Counted from the stretch's first letter, positions 38,540 through 48,674 are shown. The stretch: 64,000 nucleotides of DNA from Winogradskyella alexanderae (GCF_020166335.1 NZ_JAIUJR010000004.1:62001-126000), one strand, 5' to 3'. Numbers and translations are program-made. The notes: generated by a model not told the origin, from the letters alone.

Positions 38540-39856
38540 ATGTCCAATATGATTGCAGGCTTTTCAAAACTGTCTAAACCCGAGAAAATAGAATGGCTTT
38601 TAAACACCTATTTTTTAGATATTGAAGCCTCGAGAGCATTAGTTAAACAATACTGGAATACTGACGAAAAGTTACAAAAACTGCATGATGAGTTTATTGA
38701 AAATACAATAACCAACTATTACCTTCCATTAGGAGTGGCGCCTAATTTTTTGATTAACAATAGTTTATATGCAGTGCCTATGGCTATTGAAGAAAGCTCT
38801 GTAGTTGCAGCGGCAAGTAAAGCAGCAAAATTTTGGTTAGAGCGCGGTGGCTTTAAAACAGAAGTTATCTCAACCGAAAAAATAGGGCAGGTCCATTTTA
38901 CATTTAATGGCAGTTACAACAAACTTCAGGCTTTTTTTGACATAGTAAAACCAATACTTATTGAAGACACTTCAGACATAACCAAAAACATGGAACGTCG
39001 AGGTGGTGGCATACTTGATATTGAACTCCGAGATAAAACAGAACAATTAAAGAATTATTTCCAACTGCACGCAACGTTTGAAACGCTTGACGCTATGGGT
39101 GCCAATTTTATTAATTCGTGTTTGGAACAATTCGCAAGTACATTAAAACGGGAAGCTTCAAATTATCCTGTTTTCAATGAAGAAGAAAAGAATATTGATA
39201 TCATAATGAGTATTCTGTCTAATTATGTCCCCAACTGTTTAGTAAAAGCTGAAGTGTCGTGCAAAGTAGAGGATTTAAAAAGTAAAGATATTAGTGACCC
39301 ACTGCTTTTTGCCACTAAATTTAAACAAGCTGTTAATATTGCTGAAATAGAGCCTTACAGAGCAGTTACCCATAACAAAGGTATAATGAACGGAATTGAT
39401 GCGGTAGTTCTCGCCACAGGCAATGATTTTAGAGCTGTTGAAGCTGGTGTGCACGCTTATGCCTCCAGAAATGGAACCTATTCTAGTCTCACTCATTGCA
39501 CTATTGACGACGGTATATTTAAATTTTGGATTGAGATACCTCTTGCATTGGGTACGGTTGGTGGCTTAACAAGTCTTCATCCACTTGTTAAGTTTTCTTT
39601 GGAAATGCTTCAAAATCCAACGGCAAAAAAATTAATGCAGATTGTAGCTGTTGCAGGATTGGCACAGAATTTTGCAGCAGTTAAATCCTTAACTACAACA
39701 GGTATCCAACAAGGACATATGAAGATGCATTTGATGAATATTTTGAATCAATTTGAGGCAACGGACTACGAGAAATCCAAATTGATTGAGTATTTTAAAT
39801 CTAATGTAGTGACTCATAGTGCCGTAGTTGAAGCAATAAAAAATCTGAGAAATTAA
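38540..39856 (+). CDS. Class II hydroxymethylglutaryl-CoA reductase
   Basis: A 438-residue cytoplasmic enzyme making mevalonate from HMG-CoA (class II enzymes can also run in the degradative direction). Family segments appear in order: YLPLGVAPNFLINN, the catalytic glutamate in AIEESSVVAAAS (84-85), the cofactor-binding DAMGANF, the catalytic lysine/aspartate area THNKGIMNGIDAVVLATGND, and GTVGGLTSLHP. Flavobacteria make isoprenoids by the mevalonate route, so a biosynthetic role is likely. The GHMP kinase gene starts 3 bases after the stop, which supports this. Confidence 0.93.
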   Translation: MSNMIAGFSKLSKPEKIEWLLNTYFLDIEASRALVKQYWNTDEKLQKLHDEFIENTITNYYLPLGVAPNFLINNSLYAVPMAIEESSVVAAASKAAKFWLERGGFKTEVISTEKIGQVHFTFNGSYNKLQAFFDIVKPILIEDTSDITKNMERRGGGILDIELRDKTEQLKNYFQLHATFETLDAMGANFINSCLEQFASTLKREASNYPVFNEEEKNIDIIMSILSNYVPNCLVKAEVSCKVEDLKSKDISDPLLFATKFKQAVNIAEIEPYRAVTHNKGIMNGIDAVVLATGNDFRAVEAGVHAYASRNGTYSSLTHCTIDDGIFKFWIEIPLALGTVGGLTSLHPLVKFSLEMLQNPTAKKLMQIVAVAGLAQNFAAVKSLTTTGIQQGHMKMHLMNILNQFEATDYEKSKLIEYFKSNVVTHSAVVEAIKNLRN

Positions 39857-39859
39857 ATT

Positions 39860-40771
39860 TTGAAAACATTTAAAAGTAACGGTAAACTTCTGTTAACTGC
39901 TGAATACGTAGTTTTGGATGGAGCAAAAGCTCTGGCCCTACCTTCGCGCTATGGCCAGTCGTTATCCGTTTCAAAAAATGACAAAACCAAAATCCATTGG
40001 CAAAGCTATAATGAAAAAAATGAAATCTGGTTTGAGGACGAAATTGAAACCATGAATGGTGAACTGAAGTCAAAGCAGTTAAACCATCCGGTTTCTGAGA
40101 GACTCATCCAAATCCTAAATGCCGCTAAAGAACTTAATTCGGATTTTTTAAACAACTCCTTTAATTACAAAATAGTTACCCGTCAGGATTTTAATAGACT
40201 ATGGGGTCTAGGAACCTCTTCTACATTAATAAACAATATCGCACAATGGGCTAAAGTTGATGCTTACGAATTGCTGGCTCTCACTTTTGGTGGTAGTGGC
40301 TATGACATTGCTTGTGCCCAACATAATTGTCCGATTACCTATAAGCTAGATATAAACAGACAACCTGTGGTACATTCTGTGCCTTTTGAACCTAGTTTTA
40401 TGTCACATTTATATTTTGTGTATTTAGAGCAAAAACAGAATAGCAGAGATGGTATAAAAGCCTATCGAAGTAGAAATAAAGTTGATGTCTCAACAATTGA
40501 AAAGATTAACAATATAACAGAAAGTATTTTAGGTTCAGCTACATTGGAAGAATTTAATGAATTAATCGAATACCACGAATACATCATCGCAAATCTTTTA
40601 GCCAAGAAGCCAATTAAACAGGAACTATTTAATGATTTTGAAGGTACAATAAAAAGTCTTGGTGCATGGGGCGGCGACTTTGTTTTAGTTGCGTCAAAAA
40701 CCAACCCAACGACCTATTTTAAATCAAAAGGATTTCCGACCGTAATACCATATAAAGAAATGGTTCTATAA
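39860..40771 (+). CDS. GYDIA family GHMP kinase
   Basis: A 303-residue small-molecule kinase of the GHMP fold. NGKLLLTAEYVVLDGAKALA forms the N-terminal substrate region, the phosphate-binding loop reads GLGTSST (116-122), and the family name motif GYDIA is at 147-151. The third motif is SLGAWGGDFVLVAS. It is probably a kinase of the mevalonate pathway, given its 3-base spacing from HMG-CoA reductase. Whether the substrate is mevalonate or phosphomevalonate cannot be read from the sequence. The start is TTG at 39860. Confidence 0.88.
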   Translation: MKTFKSNGKLLLTAEYVVLDGAKALALPSRYGQSLSVSKNDKTKIHWQSYNEKNEIWFEDEIETMNGELKSKQLNHPVSERLIQILNAAKELNSDFLNNSFNYKIVTRQDFNRLWGLGTSSTLINNIAQWAKVDAYELLALTFGGSGYDIACAQHNCPITYKLDINRQPVVHSVPFEPSFMSHLYFVYLEQKQNSRDGIKAYRSRNKVDVSTIEKINNITESILGSATLEEFNELIEYHEYIIANLLAKKPIKQELFNDFEGTIKSLGAWGGDFVLVASKTNPTTYFKSKGFPTVIPYKEMVL

Positions 40772-40775
40772 AAAA

Positions 40776-40805
40776 AGCTCCACAGTTCTGTGGAGCTTTT
40801 TGTTA
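40776..40805. terminator. Bidirectional terminator
   Basis: Stem AGCTCCACAG / CTGTGGAGCT (40776-40785, 40788-40797) with a minimal loop, flanked by A-run and T-run. It serves the GHMP kinase gene and the convergent isomerase gene. Confidence 0.92.
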
Positions 40806-40820
40806 TAAATTAGTTTTAGA

Positions 40821-42971
40821 CTAGTACACTGTTTTAGCTCTATTGTCTTCGATATCTGCAGATTTTTCTAGTGCCTGATACACTTTTGTTTGGACTGTAT
40901 TTCGTTTTTCAGAGTTTAATCTATTCATTATAGCACTATAATTATCTAATTTAGTGGCTTCATTGATTTTAGTCACCTCAACTATATAAACTCCTTTTTC
41001 TCCATCAATTGGCTTAGATGTTTCCCCTTCTGCCAAACCGAAAGCTGCACCAACAACTTTTGGCTCAACACCAGCACCAGAAAGTGTTGTACTTTTAATA
41101 GTTAGGGCTGCTGCCGTTCTTGGGCTTTGTCCTTGGTTTGATGCAATTTCATTCACAGTTGATGCACTGATCTTTTCACGAATCATTTGTGCTTTCTTTT
41201 GTTTTCTTATCTCCGGTAATGCTGTAATTGAAGCATCTTCAACATTCATGAGACCTTTTTCATTACGCTCTACCAATTTTGCGACGATAAAGCCAAATCC
41301 TGATATTGGGAAATTCTTGAATTCTCCTAAATCAGTATCCTCATTAAATGCCCATCTTACTATTTCCCTTTGACTGCCGAGTCCTGGTATATTTTCATCT
41401 AATTCTTTAAAGGTAATCGGCTTAACAGTCAGCTCACGCTCTTTGGCTAATTCATTAAAATCTGCATCTCTTGCCGCGATTTCAAACTTTGACATTTTGT
41501 TAAAAACATCCTGTAGTGTTTGCTCCGAAGGTTCAATTTTATCAGCTAGAGTTGCTATTTTGAAGGTTTTGTTAAAACTCTTTTGTTCCAAGACTTCAAT
41601 AACATGATACCCAAAAGACGTTCCTACCACATCAATATCGCCCACTTTGTTATCAAAAGCATAAGCTTTAAATTCTGGAGCCATTCCGGCATTATAAGCA
41701 AATTCTATTTCACCATCTTGTTCATTACTTACTTTATCCGAAGATAATTCTAATAAGTCCATAAACTTTTTTCTTCCGCTTGTAATTTCTGCTAAGATGC
41801 TATCTGCTGTTTTTTTGGCTTCTTGTGGTGTTTTAGTGACAGAGGCATCTGCTCTTTGCCCGCCTATGTAAGGCACTAAAATATGACGGACTTTCACAGA
41901 GTCTGGTAATTGTTTAACCTCTATAAGCTTAGAGAGTTTAAAATACTCACCATCTTCGTATGGCCCATAGTATTCGCCCACTTCTAACTGCATAAGGCTA
42001 TCCTTTGCAATACCTGGCAACTGAGCTTCTCTCAAAAATGAGTCACTAAATTTTATGTCAGAATATAAGTTTACAAATTCTTCTACGTCTTCTGTATTGT
42101 CAAAACCAGGTATAGTGTCTGTGTTTTTACTACTGTCGTTATATTCTAATCGATCTGATTTTAAAGCAACTAAATCTGACTTGATTTGGTCCTTATCTGC
42201 TTGAGATGCTTCTTCCTTGAATTCAACATAAACTAATTCTCTAGATGCGTCTACTTTAAATTGCTCTTCATTTTTGTTAATATAGTCTTTAACTTCTGAC
42301 TTCGTTACTTTTACTAAACTATCTGCTATTGTAGTATATGGGATTTGAACATAACGTACATCGACTGTCTTTGCATCTCCAAAATAATCATCTTCTGCCT
42401 CAACAATAGTTGTATTTAGACCTGCTTTAATCATATTATAATATGATTGTTGAATTGCATTGGAAGCAATTGTCTGTTCGTTATTTGCCCAACTTTCATA
42501 ATTAACCAAAAAGTTACCCAATGGGGCCGTATCTCCACCAAGATCCTTAAGGTTGGCAATAAATGCATTTAGACGATTTACATCAAATTCTCCATTGTCA
42601 TCCTGAAATTCTGGATAAGAAGAGAAACTTGTTTTCAAAAGGTCTCTCATTTCATCCTTTTCCACGCCAAGTCCAAGTTCGTCGAATTCAGTTTCCAATA
42701 AAATTTTTCGCAGTTCTTGGTTGTATATAACATTCATTGCTTGGGTAGAAGTTTGTCTTCCACCCATTCTGTCTTGATAATTCTTAACTTTTTGCTGAAA
42801 TTCTGTTCTATTAATATCCTTACCATTAATGGTCGCAATAACATCTAGGCTACCACCTGTTAATGCATCAGTATTTCTGAACAAGTCTCCAATAACAAAG
42901 GCAAATAAGGCCATTGCGATTACGAGTATCAAAACGAGGGAACGTTGTCTAATTTTATTTAAAACTGCCAT
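40821..42971 (-). CDS. SurA/PpiD-type peptidyl-prolyl isomerase
   Basis: A 716-residue envelope chaperone anchored by one N-terminal helix (SLVLILVIAMALFAFVIGDLF, about 10-30). It has a SurA_N-like helical region, a PpiC-type rotamase domain (VKVRHILVPYIGG, KFMDLLELSSDKVSNEQDGEI, GTSFGYHVIEVLEQK, about 362-470) and a helical C-terminal part. It helps fold exported proteins. Topology and length match PpiD (about 620) better than soluble SurA. It stands first in the conserved series that runs to coaX. Confidence 0.9.
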   Translation of the reverse strand: MAVLNKIRQRSLVLILVIAMALFAFVIGDLFRNTDALTGGSLDVIATINGKDINRTEFQQKVKNYQDRMGGRQTSTQAMNVIYNQELRKILLETEFDELGLGVEKDEMRDLLKTSFSSYPEFQDDNGEFDVNRLNAFIANLKDLGGDTAPLGNFLVNYESWANNEQTIASNAIQQSYYNMIKAGLNTTIVEAEDDYFGDAKTVDVRYVQIPYTTIADSLVKVTKSEVKDYINKNEEQFKVDASRELVYVEFKEEASQADKDQIKSDLVALKSDRLEYNDSSKNTDTIPGFDNTEDVEEFVNLYSDIKFSDSFLREAQLPGIAKDSLMQLEVGEYYGPYEDGEYFKLSKLIEVKQLPDSVKVRHILVPYIGGQRADASVTKTPQEAKKTADSILAEITSGRKKFMDLLELSSDKVSNEQDGEIEFAYNAGMAPEFKAYAFDNKVGDIDVVGTSFGYHVIEVLEQKSFNKTFKIATLADKIEPSEQTLQDVFNKMSKFEIAARDADFNELAKERELTVKPITFKELDENIPGLGSQREIVRWAFNEDTDLGEFKNFPISGFGFIVAKLVERNEKGLMNVEDASITALPEIRKQKKAQMIREKISASTVNEIASNQGQSPRTAAALTIKSTTLSGAGVEPKVVGAAFGLAEGETSKPIDGEKGVYIVEVTKINEATKLDNYSAIMNRLNSEKRNTVQTKVYQALEKSADIEDNRAKTVY

Positions 42972-43064
42972 AGTTTCTTAATTTGCTATAAATAAGTCTG
43001 CGAAAATAGTATTTTCTAATAAATAATGAAAGGAGAAAACCACTTTTAAAGTCCTGATTTTATT

Positions 43065-44354
43065 TTAATCCTCCTCTAAAATTTTGACAAGAACCACATT
43101 AATTTTTGTACTTGAAACTTCTTCTATGGTAAACCTAAAGTTACCAATGGTAATATCTTCGTTTTCTCCCGGAATTTCCTGCGCATAATTTACTATAAGA
43201 CCACCCAAAGTCTCATAATTCTCACTTTCAGGAAGATTGATTTTATAGGTTTCATTTAGGTAATCAACTTCCAAACGTGCAGAAAATCTGTATTGGTCTT
43301 CGGCTATTTGCTCTTCAATCATTTCAATGGTGTCGTGCTCATCTTCAATTTCACCAAACAACTCCTCAATAATATCTTCAACCGTCATAATACCGCTTGT
43401 GCCACCATACTCATCAATTACAACAGTCATACTTCTCCGTTTCTTTATTAAAATGTTCAGTACGTCTTTGATTAAAATAGTTTCGGGCACAAAACTTACA
43501 GGAATAATAATAGAACTTATGTCCTTTGGACGCTTAAACATTTCAAATGCATGTACATAACCTAATATATCATCAATATTGTCTTTATAGATAATAATCT
43601 TGGTATGTCCGGTATCTATAAATAGCTGAGTGAGATTTTCGATTGATTCCTTTAGGTCTACAGCCGTTATTTCTGTTCTAGGCACCATAACTTCTCGTGC
43701 CTTAACATCAGAAAACTCTAATGCATTTTGAAATATTTGTATCTCGCTATCAACATCATCACCATCATCAACTGATTCCATCTGTTCACTAATATAATTG
43801 CCTAACTCCACTTTGGTCATAGCAAGCGTAGCATCTTCGCTCTTGGTTTTAAATACCTTTTTTAAAATAGTATCCGAGACCCAAAGCACAAATTCGGAAA
43901 TCAACGAAAATAAAAGATAAAAAATATAGGTTGGTAAGGCTAAAACCTTAAGCAAGGTGTTAGCATAAATCTGAAAAAATACCTTTGGCAAAAATTCTGC
44001 AGTTATTAATATAATGAGGGTAGAAATAACTGTTTGGCTCAAGAGTTGTAAATCTACCAAGAGATATTGTAACATAACACTATCACTTGGCAACATGGAT
44101 TGAAACCACCTTACCAATACATCACCCATTTTTAGACCGTAAATAACCAGCGCTATATTGTTTCCAATCAGCATTGTAGCAATATATTTTGATGGCTTAG
44201 CCGTAAGCCTCTCTAATATTTTTCCTAAAAAATCACCTTGTTTCTTCTCTAACTCTATGTGAATTTTATTGGAGGATACATAGGCAATCTCCATGCCTGA
44301 GAAGAATGCAGACAGTAATAAAGAAGCTACGATTATGACTACTTCTACAGTCAT
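43065..44354 (-). CDS. CNNM/CBS-domain transporter-like protein (hemolysin family)
   Basis: A 429-residue protein with an N-terminal DUF21/CNNM membrane domain of three to four helices (EVVIIVASLLLSAFFSGMEIAYVSS onward), two CBS domains in about 205-330 (VMVPRTEITAVDL, VIDEYGGTSGIMTVEDIIEELFGEIEDEHD), and a CorC_HlyC C-terminal domain to about 425. Relatives transport or sense magnesium or cobalt. The old name hemolysin is not evidence of toxicity. GldE of the gliding apparatus has this architecture, but nothing here specifically supports it. Confidence 0.9.
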   Translation of the reverse strand: MTVEVVIIVASLLLSAFFSGMEIAYVSSNKIHIELEKKQGDFLGKILERLTAKPSKYIATMLIGNNIALVIYGLKMGDVLVRWFQSMLPSDSVMLQYLLVDLQLLSQTVISTLIILITAEFLPKVFFQIYANTLLKVLALPTYIFYLLFSLISEFVLWVSDTILKKVFKTKSEDATLAMTKVELGNYISEQMESVDDGDDVDSEIQIFQNALEFSDVKAREVMVPRTEITAVDLKESIENLTQLFIDTGHTKIIIYKDNIDDILGYVHAFEMFKRPKDISSIIIPVSFVPETILIKDVLNILIKKRRSMTVVIDEYGGTSGIMTVEDIIEELFGEIEDEHDTIEMIEEQIAEDQYRFSARLEVDYLNETYKINLPESENYETLGGLIVNYAQEIPGENEDITIGNFRFTIEEVSSTKINVVLVKILEED

Positions 44355-44357
44355 AAC

Positions 44358-44549
44358 TTATTGGTTGTTGCGATCCTCGAATTTTTTTCTGAAACGCTGT
44401 CTAAAGAAAAACATAAACACAGCTAAAGCTGCAAAGAAAAAACTTATATAAGCACTATTCCTATCCGTGGTCCATTCCGATATGCCCTTGTATAAAAACA
44501 ATACGGCAATTACCAAATATGCATATTGAAAGAATTTTAATAATTTCAT
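44358..44549 (-). CDS. Small two-helix membrane protein
   Basis: A 63-residue protein with two hydrophobic segments (YAYLVIAVLFLYKGISEW, SAYISFFFAALAVFMFFF) and a basic C-terminal tail RQRFRKKFEDRNNQ. It sits between the CNNM/CBS gene (3 bases downstream) and lptC (33 bases upstream) on the same strand. I do not recognise a named family. The position in an otherwise conserved envelope operon suggests a real gene. The function is unknown. Confidence 0.7.
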   Translation of the reverse strand: MKLLKFFQYAYLVIAVLFLYKGISEWTTDRNSAYISFFFAALAVFMFFFRQRFRKKFEDRNNQ

Positions 44550-44582
44550 TTAAAAATATATTGAAAAGTAGAACAAAGATAG

Positions 44583-45149
44583 TTAATTATCTATCTCAAA
44601 TACAGCGTCTATTTCTAACATCTGAAAGTTTTTAAATTCCTTATCAGAATCAAATCCGCTTCCGTTGGTTGGACCTTCAAGCCGTTTAAGCGTAAAACGT
44701 TCATTAGTAAAAACCCATTCTAATTTTTCATTGTAATAAAGTTGGTCGGTGAAGAGGGTATCCTTTTCGTGCGTGGCAACAATTACGTTACCTCTTAAAT
44801 CAATAATATCTGTCTTATTGTAGACGATTGCATAATCAGCAAAAATTCGAGTGATCTTATTGCCTTCACCGTATACAATTAATTCTATGCCTTCTGGAAA
44901 TTCTGAAAAGGAAAAGTCTCTATTTGAATAATCTAGCATTGAAGGGCTAAGCAAATTTGCAAGTAGTTTTACCGAGTCTTCCTCGAATTCGGTGTACTTT
45001 AAATTAATGTTTGTTGCTTCGCCAACCGGTTGATTTTGTAACACACCTATTTTTTGAACCTCTTCAAAATTATTCTTACATGCAAAAAACAAAGTCACAG
45101 CAATTGCTGTGACCAAGTTTCTTGATATATTTTTTTTCTTGAGATTCAT
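44583..45149 (-). CDS. lptC: LPS export periplasmic protein LptC
   Basis: Counting from the ATG at 45149, 188 residues: a basic start, a hydrophobic signal with lipobox-like FFAC (cysteine 24), and an LptC/OstA beta-jellyroll with YTEFEEDSVKLLAN, IRIF-like KITRIFADYAIVYNKTDIIDLRGNVIVAT and LFTDQLYYNEKLEWVFTNE. It bridges lipopolysaccharide from the LptFGB transporter to LptA. A longer reading start at 45188 lies inside the upstream gene. The chosen ATG overlaps that gene's stop in TAATG, the coupled arrangement. Confidence 0.87.
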   Translation of the reverse strand: MNLKKKNISRNLVTAIAVTLFFACKNNFEEVQKIGVLQNQPVGEATNINLKYTEFEEDSVKLLANLLSPSMLDYSNRDFSFSEFPEGIELIVYGEGNKITRIFADYAIVYNKTDIIDLRGNVIVATHEKDTLFTDQLYYNEKLEWVFTNERFTLKRLEGPTNGSGFDSDKEFKNFQMLEIDAVFEIDN

Positions 45150-46510
45150 TAAATGTTTGGCACTGTTACCGAGCGACCAATCCAACATCCAATCTGTATA
45201 GTTTGACCTGCGTTACCTTTTGTAAAGATATCTGCTTTCGATGGTGCACTAGCCCTGTAACTTGCGGCAGATTGTGCTGCTGCCTTTCTTAAACGACCAT
45301 CTACTCGTCCTGCTTGTTCTGCTGTGCTTGCCGCTAACCAGAAAACTGCTCTTTTACTAAAGTTATCATCGCCACAACTATTTGCACTCTTTGCATACAT
45401 ATTTGCAATTCTGAGATACGGTGAGCCGTCAGATGGATTTAATTTCATGGCCTCCATAAAGTACTGTCTCGCTCTACTGTAACTTCCTTTCTTTCTAAAA
45501 TCATCTGCCAACTTCTTATATAGCTTGGACTTTCTTAAAGGATCTGTCTCTAACTCAATCGTCTGATCAAAATACTTTTGTTCTCCTGTTAAGATGTATA
45601 GATAATATGCCGTATCTGCATTAGGTTCTAAGCTATTTTTTTGCTCAACTAACTTTAGGAATAAAGGGTCGTCCTTACAACCTTTTGCATACATTCTGTT
45701 CATAGCACGTTGTAACCAGATTTTATTTTCTTTATTCTGGTCAAAATCTTTTTGATAAAGTGGAATCAATACTTCACAACTTGCTCTTTGGCCAAGCTTA
45801 GAATCCATACTAGACGTTACTTTTTCAAAAGCCTCCAAGTTAGCACCATAATTTCTCTTATAGCTATTCTCTTTCTTTGTTAAGGTTTCTCCTGACTCCT
45901 CTTTTTGTACAAGCTTATTAAGCTTTTCTGTGTAGCTTTTCTCTAAGTTTTCGATTATTTCGATAACATCATCATACTTGTCAAACATCTGCTGCGCTGT
46001 CTTTTTATTAGCGTCATACAAGTCTACCACCAATGAGAAGTATGTATACAATCCTTGAGCACTTTTAAAATTACCAGCATCTTGTTTAAATGCACTGTCA
46101 AACATTTCGTAAATACTTTCGCCAGTAGCACCAAGTTCTTTTCTATACTTATAAGTTAATTGTGCTTTGTCTGATAGTATTTCACCTACAGGATATTTAT
46201 TTGAGAAATTTGCTCTAGCTTGATCCCAAAGCAATAATAAATCCTTTATATGCGCTACTTGGTCAGCACCAGAAGAATTATCTATTTTATGTTTGAGGAT
46301 TTTTTCACCATGAACATAGATTGCTCTATTGAATTTTGGACATTTGTTACGTACAATGTTCCAAGGCCCATAGGCATCATCATACTTCTTGCTTTTAACA
46401 TAACTATCAAATATTGATAGATTGTTCATACACTCTTCGTCTTGTTGAGCAACACTGAAATTGAAGCCCATAAAAAGTGCAATCATCAATAATGTAATTC
46501 TCGTCTTCAT
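45149..46510 (-). CDS. Exported tetratricopeptide-repeat protein
   Basis: A 453-residue protein with a Sec signal (ITLLMIALFMGFNFSVA, cleavage before QQDEE) and a helical body. TPR-like pairs are visible at the C-terminal third: SKLYKKLADDFRKKGSYSRARQYFMEAMKLNPSDGSPYLRIANMYAKSA. The last residues return to beta (GQTIQIGCWIGRSVTVPNI). Flavobacterial genomes keep this gene between the barrel gene and lptC, suggesting an envelope-assembly task. The exact role is not known. Confidence 0.8.
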   Translation of the reverse strand: MKTRITLLMIALFMGFNFSVAQQDEECMNNLSIFDSYVKSKKYDDAYGPWNIVRNKCPKFNRAIYVHGEKILKHKIDNSSGADQVAHIKDLLLLWDQARANFSNKYPVGEILSDKAQLTYKYRKELGATGESIYEMFDSAFKQDAGNFKSAQGLYTYFSLVVDLYDANKKTAQQMFDKYDDVIEIIENLEKSYTEKLNKLVQKEESGETLTKKENSYKRNYGANLEAFEKVTSSMDSKLGQRASCEVLIPLYQKDFDQNKENKIWLQRAMNRMYAKGCKDDPLFLKLVEQKNSLEPNADTAYYLYILTGEQKYFDQTIELETDPLRKSKLYKKLADDFRKKGSYSRARQYFMEAMKLNPSDGSPYLRIANMYAKSANSCGDDNFSKRAVFWLAASTAEQAGRVDGRLRKAAAQSAASYRASAPSKADIFTKGNAGQTIQIGCWIGRSVTVPNI

Positions 46511-46524
46511 CTTAATTATTTATG

Positions 46525-47844
46525 TTAGTTATACTTTCTTTGTTGAAACCATCTAGCATTCAAAGATAAACTTACATTTAAGTTTATAAAATTCTCTTGG
46601 ATTAAATTTGCGTTAGTTGTACCACGCTGTCCGAATTCTACACCTATATTAGCGTTTGAAAACAAACCGCGATCGCCAACTGGTAATCCTAGACCAAAAG
46701 ATATGCCAAACTCATTTATTGACTCATCTTTTACTACTAAGCCAGTATTAGCAAAGTTAATTCCAGCCCGATATACTATGCGTTTAAAATATCCTGAAAA
46801 CGCATCATAATTGGGAATAAAGAATCCTCCAAGTGCAAATTTTGATGCATTTTCATAGCTATTTATTTCATTATTTAGTATCGGGTTAGAAAATACGCTC
46901 GTATTTCTAAACGTATATTCTGCTCCTACAAACCATTTTCTTGGTTTACCTATTCCCGCTCCAAAAGACAATCTGGATGGAATTCTTACTTCTGTCTTTT
47001 CTAATCCTTGCGATTCCAAATCTTCCTCAAGCGTATTTCTAATTACCTCGCTTCCTGTTATAGGATCAAACAATAACGTTGAATAACTCCTTTCATTTAT
47101 TGAAATCAACTCACTTTCTGGCGCGTATGTTGCAGTTGCAGAAAGCTCCAAGTTCTCAGTTATCATTGATTTATATGCTAAACCAAAATTTAAATCTAAC
47201 CCGCTTAGGTCAGAACGTGTATTTTCTTTGGTTTGGTATTGTACCAGCTCACCTTCAGGTGTATATTCTAAAGCAATGGCTGTATTTTCAATTCTTCCGA
47301 AGTTATAATTAATATCTACTCCGAGACTAAGTGTTTTTGACAGCTGATAGCCAAAGCCGGCAAATACTCTATTGGTACCTCCTTCTCCGTTATACCTGTA
47401 AGTTAAATCGCCCTCGTCGTTAATATCTTCTAACTTATAACCTACAGCACTGTAAGGCAATAAACCAAAACCAAATCCAAATTTTCCTAAAGGTACAGAA
47501 AGTGCAAGATAATCAAAAGTAGAAGAGTTGGTATTTAGCTCTGTATTATCACTTTTTAGATTAACTTCAGACATTGTCCCAGCAACGGTAAATTTTACTG
47601 GCCTACTTTCGCCATCAAAAGGGTAAGCTTCTACATTTTTAGCAACATACGAGGCAGGATTTCTAAGATTAACGTGTATACTGTCTAAATAAACACTTAT
47701 ACCACCCATACTTCTATTCTCTACGGTGCCTTTAAATTTTAAACTTCCTATACCATAAAAAGAATAAGGTGAAGCAGTACCTTGTTGCGCAAAAGAACAA
47801 GAGCTAAATATTGTAATACATATTACAATGAGACGTTTAATCAT
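46525..47844 (-). CDS. Outer-membrane beta-barrel protein (FadL-superfamily-like)
   Basis: A 439-residue protein with a signal peptide (IKRLIVICITIFSSCSFA) and N-terminal QGTASPYSFYGIGSLKFKG...MGGISVYL, like FadL-type hatch regions that begin with asparagine-proline-phenylalanine motifs. Alternating strands follow with aromatic girdles, ending LSLNARWFQQRKYN. Hydrophobic-compound transport is typical of the superfamily, but no substrate can be deduced. Its first base coincides with the last of coaX, and it precedes the TPR gene by 14 bases. Confidence 0.75.
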   Translation of the reverse strand: MIKRLIVICITIFSSCSFAQQGTASPYSFYGIGSLKFKGTVENRSMGGISVYLDSIHVNLRNPASYVAKNVEAYPFDGESRPVKFTVAGTMSEVNLKSDNTELNTNSSTFDYLALSVPLGKFGFGFGLLPYSAVGYKLEDINDEGDLTYRYNGEGGTNRVFAGFGYQLSKTLSLGVDINYNFGRIENTAIALEYTPEGELVQYQTKENTRSDLSGLDLNFGLAYKSMITENLELSATATYAPESELISINERSYSTLLFDPITGSEVIRNTLEEDLESQGLEKTEVRIPSRLSFGAGIGKPRKWFVGAEYTFRNTSVFSNPILNNEINSYENASKFALGGFFIPNYDAFSGYFKRIVYRAGINFANTGLVVKDESINEFGISFGLGLPVGDRGLFSNANIGVEFGQRGTTNANLIQENFINLNVSLSLNARWFQQRKYN

Positions 47845-48572
47845 TATTTCGAGTTATAATCAAGGATGAAATTCAAGCCCTCCAATAGATAATTTGAATT
47901 CGCAAATATGCTATTTTTTAATTGGTTTGACAAAAAATTGGCATCGCCTCCTGTTAAAATAACTGTTAAATCTGGGTGCTCGGATTTATAATAGTCAATT
48001 AACCCATCTATTTCTTTAATTGCTCCATAAACCACACCTGAATGAATTGATTCTTCTGTAGAATTGCCAATGATGTTTTTTGGTTGACTAACTTCTAATA
48101 ACGGAAGATTTGCAGTTAAATTATTTAATGATGTATACCTTAGACGTAGACCCGGTGATATTGCACCTCCTATATACTCATTATTAGCCGAAACAAAATC
48201 ATACGTTATGCAAGTACCAGCATCTATAATAAGTACATTGTTGTTTGAGTATTGATCTACCGAAGCAGAAACTAGTGCTATTCTATCAACACCTAAGGTT
48301 TCAGGGGTTTTATATAAGTTTTTAAATGGTATTTTAATTTTATGATCAAGTACAATTAGTGTTAAATCGTTTTCAACAACTGCTAGTGTTTTCTTAGAAA
48401 TTCTTCCAACAGAGGAAACAATCGCTTTTGTGAGTTTTGGAAATCTATTCTTAAGTTTTTTGTACTCCGATTCGAACGCTTTGTGCTCAAAACTTGTCCT
48501 GTATTCTAAGGTTTTAGACTTAAATACAGCAAATTTCACATAGGTGTTTCCGACATCAATTATTAGATTCAT
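47844..48572 (-). CDS. coaX: Type III pantothenate kinase
   Basis: The first step of coenzyme A synthesis in bacteria lacking CoaA; an ASKHA-fold enzyme needing a monovalent cation. The 242-residue product has the phosphate motif IDVGNTYVKFAVF (5-17), TLGVDRIALVSA, the catalytic aspartate in LIIDAGTCITYDFV, and GGAISPGLRLRYTSL and LTGGDANFL. It is the first gene of the coaX-barrel-TPR-lptC series, running from just left of tRNA-Phe. Confidence 0.96.
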   Translation of the reverse strand: MNLIIDVGNTYVKFAVFKSKTLEYRTSFEHKAFESEYKKLKNRFPKLTKAIVSSVGRISKKTLAVVENDLTLIVLDHKIKIPFKNLYKTPETLGVDRIALVSASVDQYSNNNVLIIDAGTCITYDFVSANNEYIGGAISPGLRLRYTSLNNLTANLPLLEVSQPKNIIGNSTEESIHSGVVYGAIKEIDGLIDYYKSEHPDLTVILTGGDANFLSNQLKNSIFANSNYLLEGLNFILDYNSK

Positions 48573-48674
48573 AAAAACGCGGTATCGGGCAAATTTATAA
48601 AATCAATTTTTACCTTTTTCTTTTTGTGGATAATAAAATTGAATATATATTTGCATCCTCTTGTTTAAGCAATT

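Noticed and set aside
43065..44354. Annotation as gliding protein GldE.
   Set aside because: The same CNNM-CBS architecture is common to the hemolysin/CorC family, and no gliding genes are adjacent; the generic name is safer.
45149..45188. Longer LptC N-terminus.
   Set aside because: It would begin inside the TPR gene and precede the signal peptide by 13 residues; the start at 45149 gives the standard signal and TAATG coupling.
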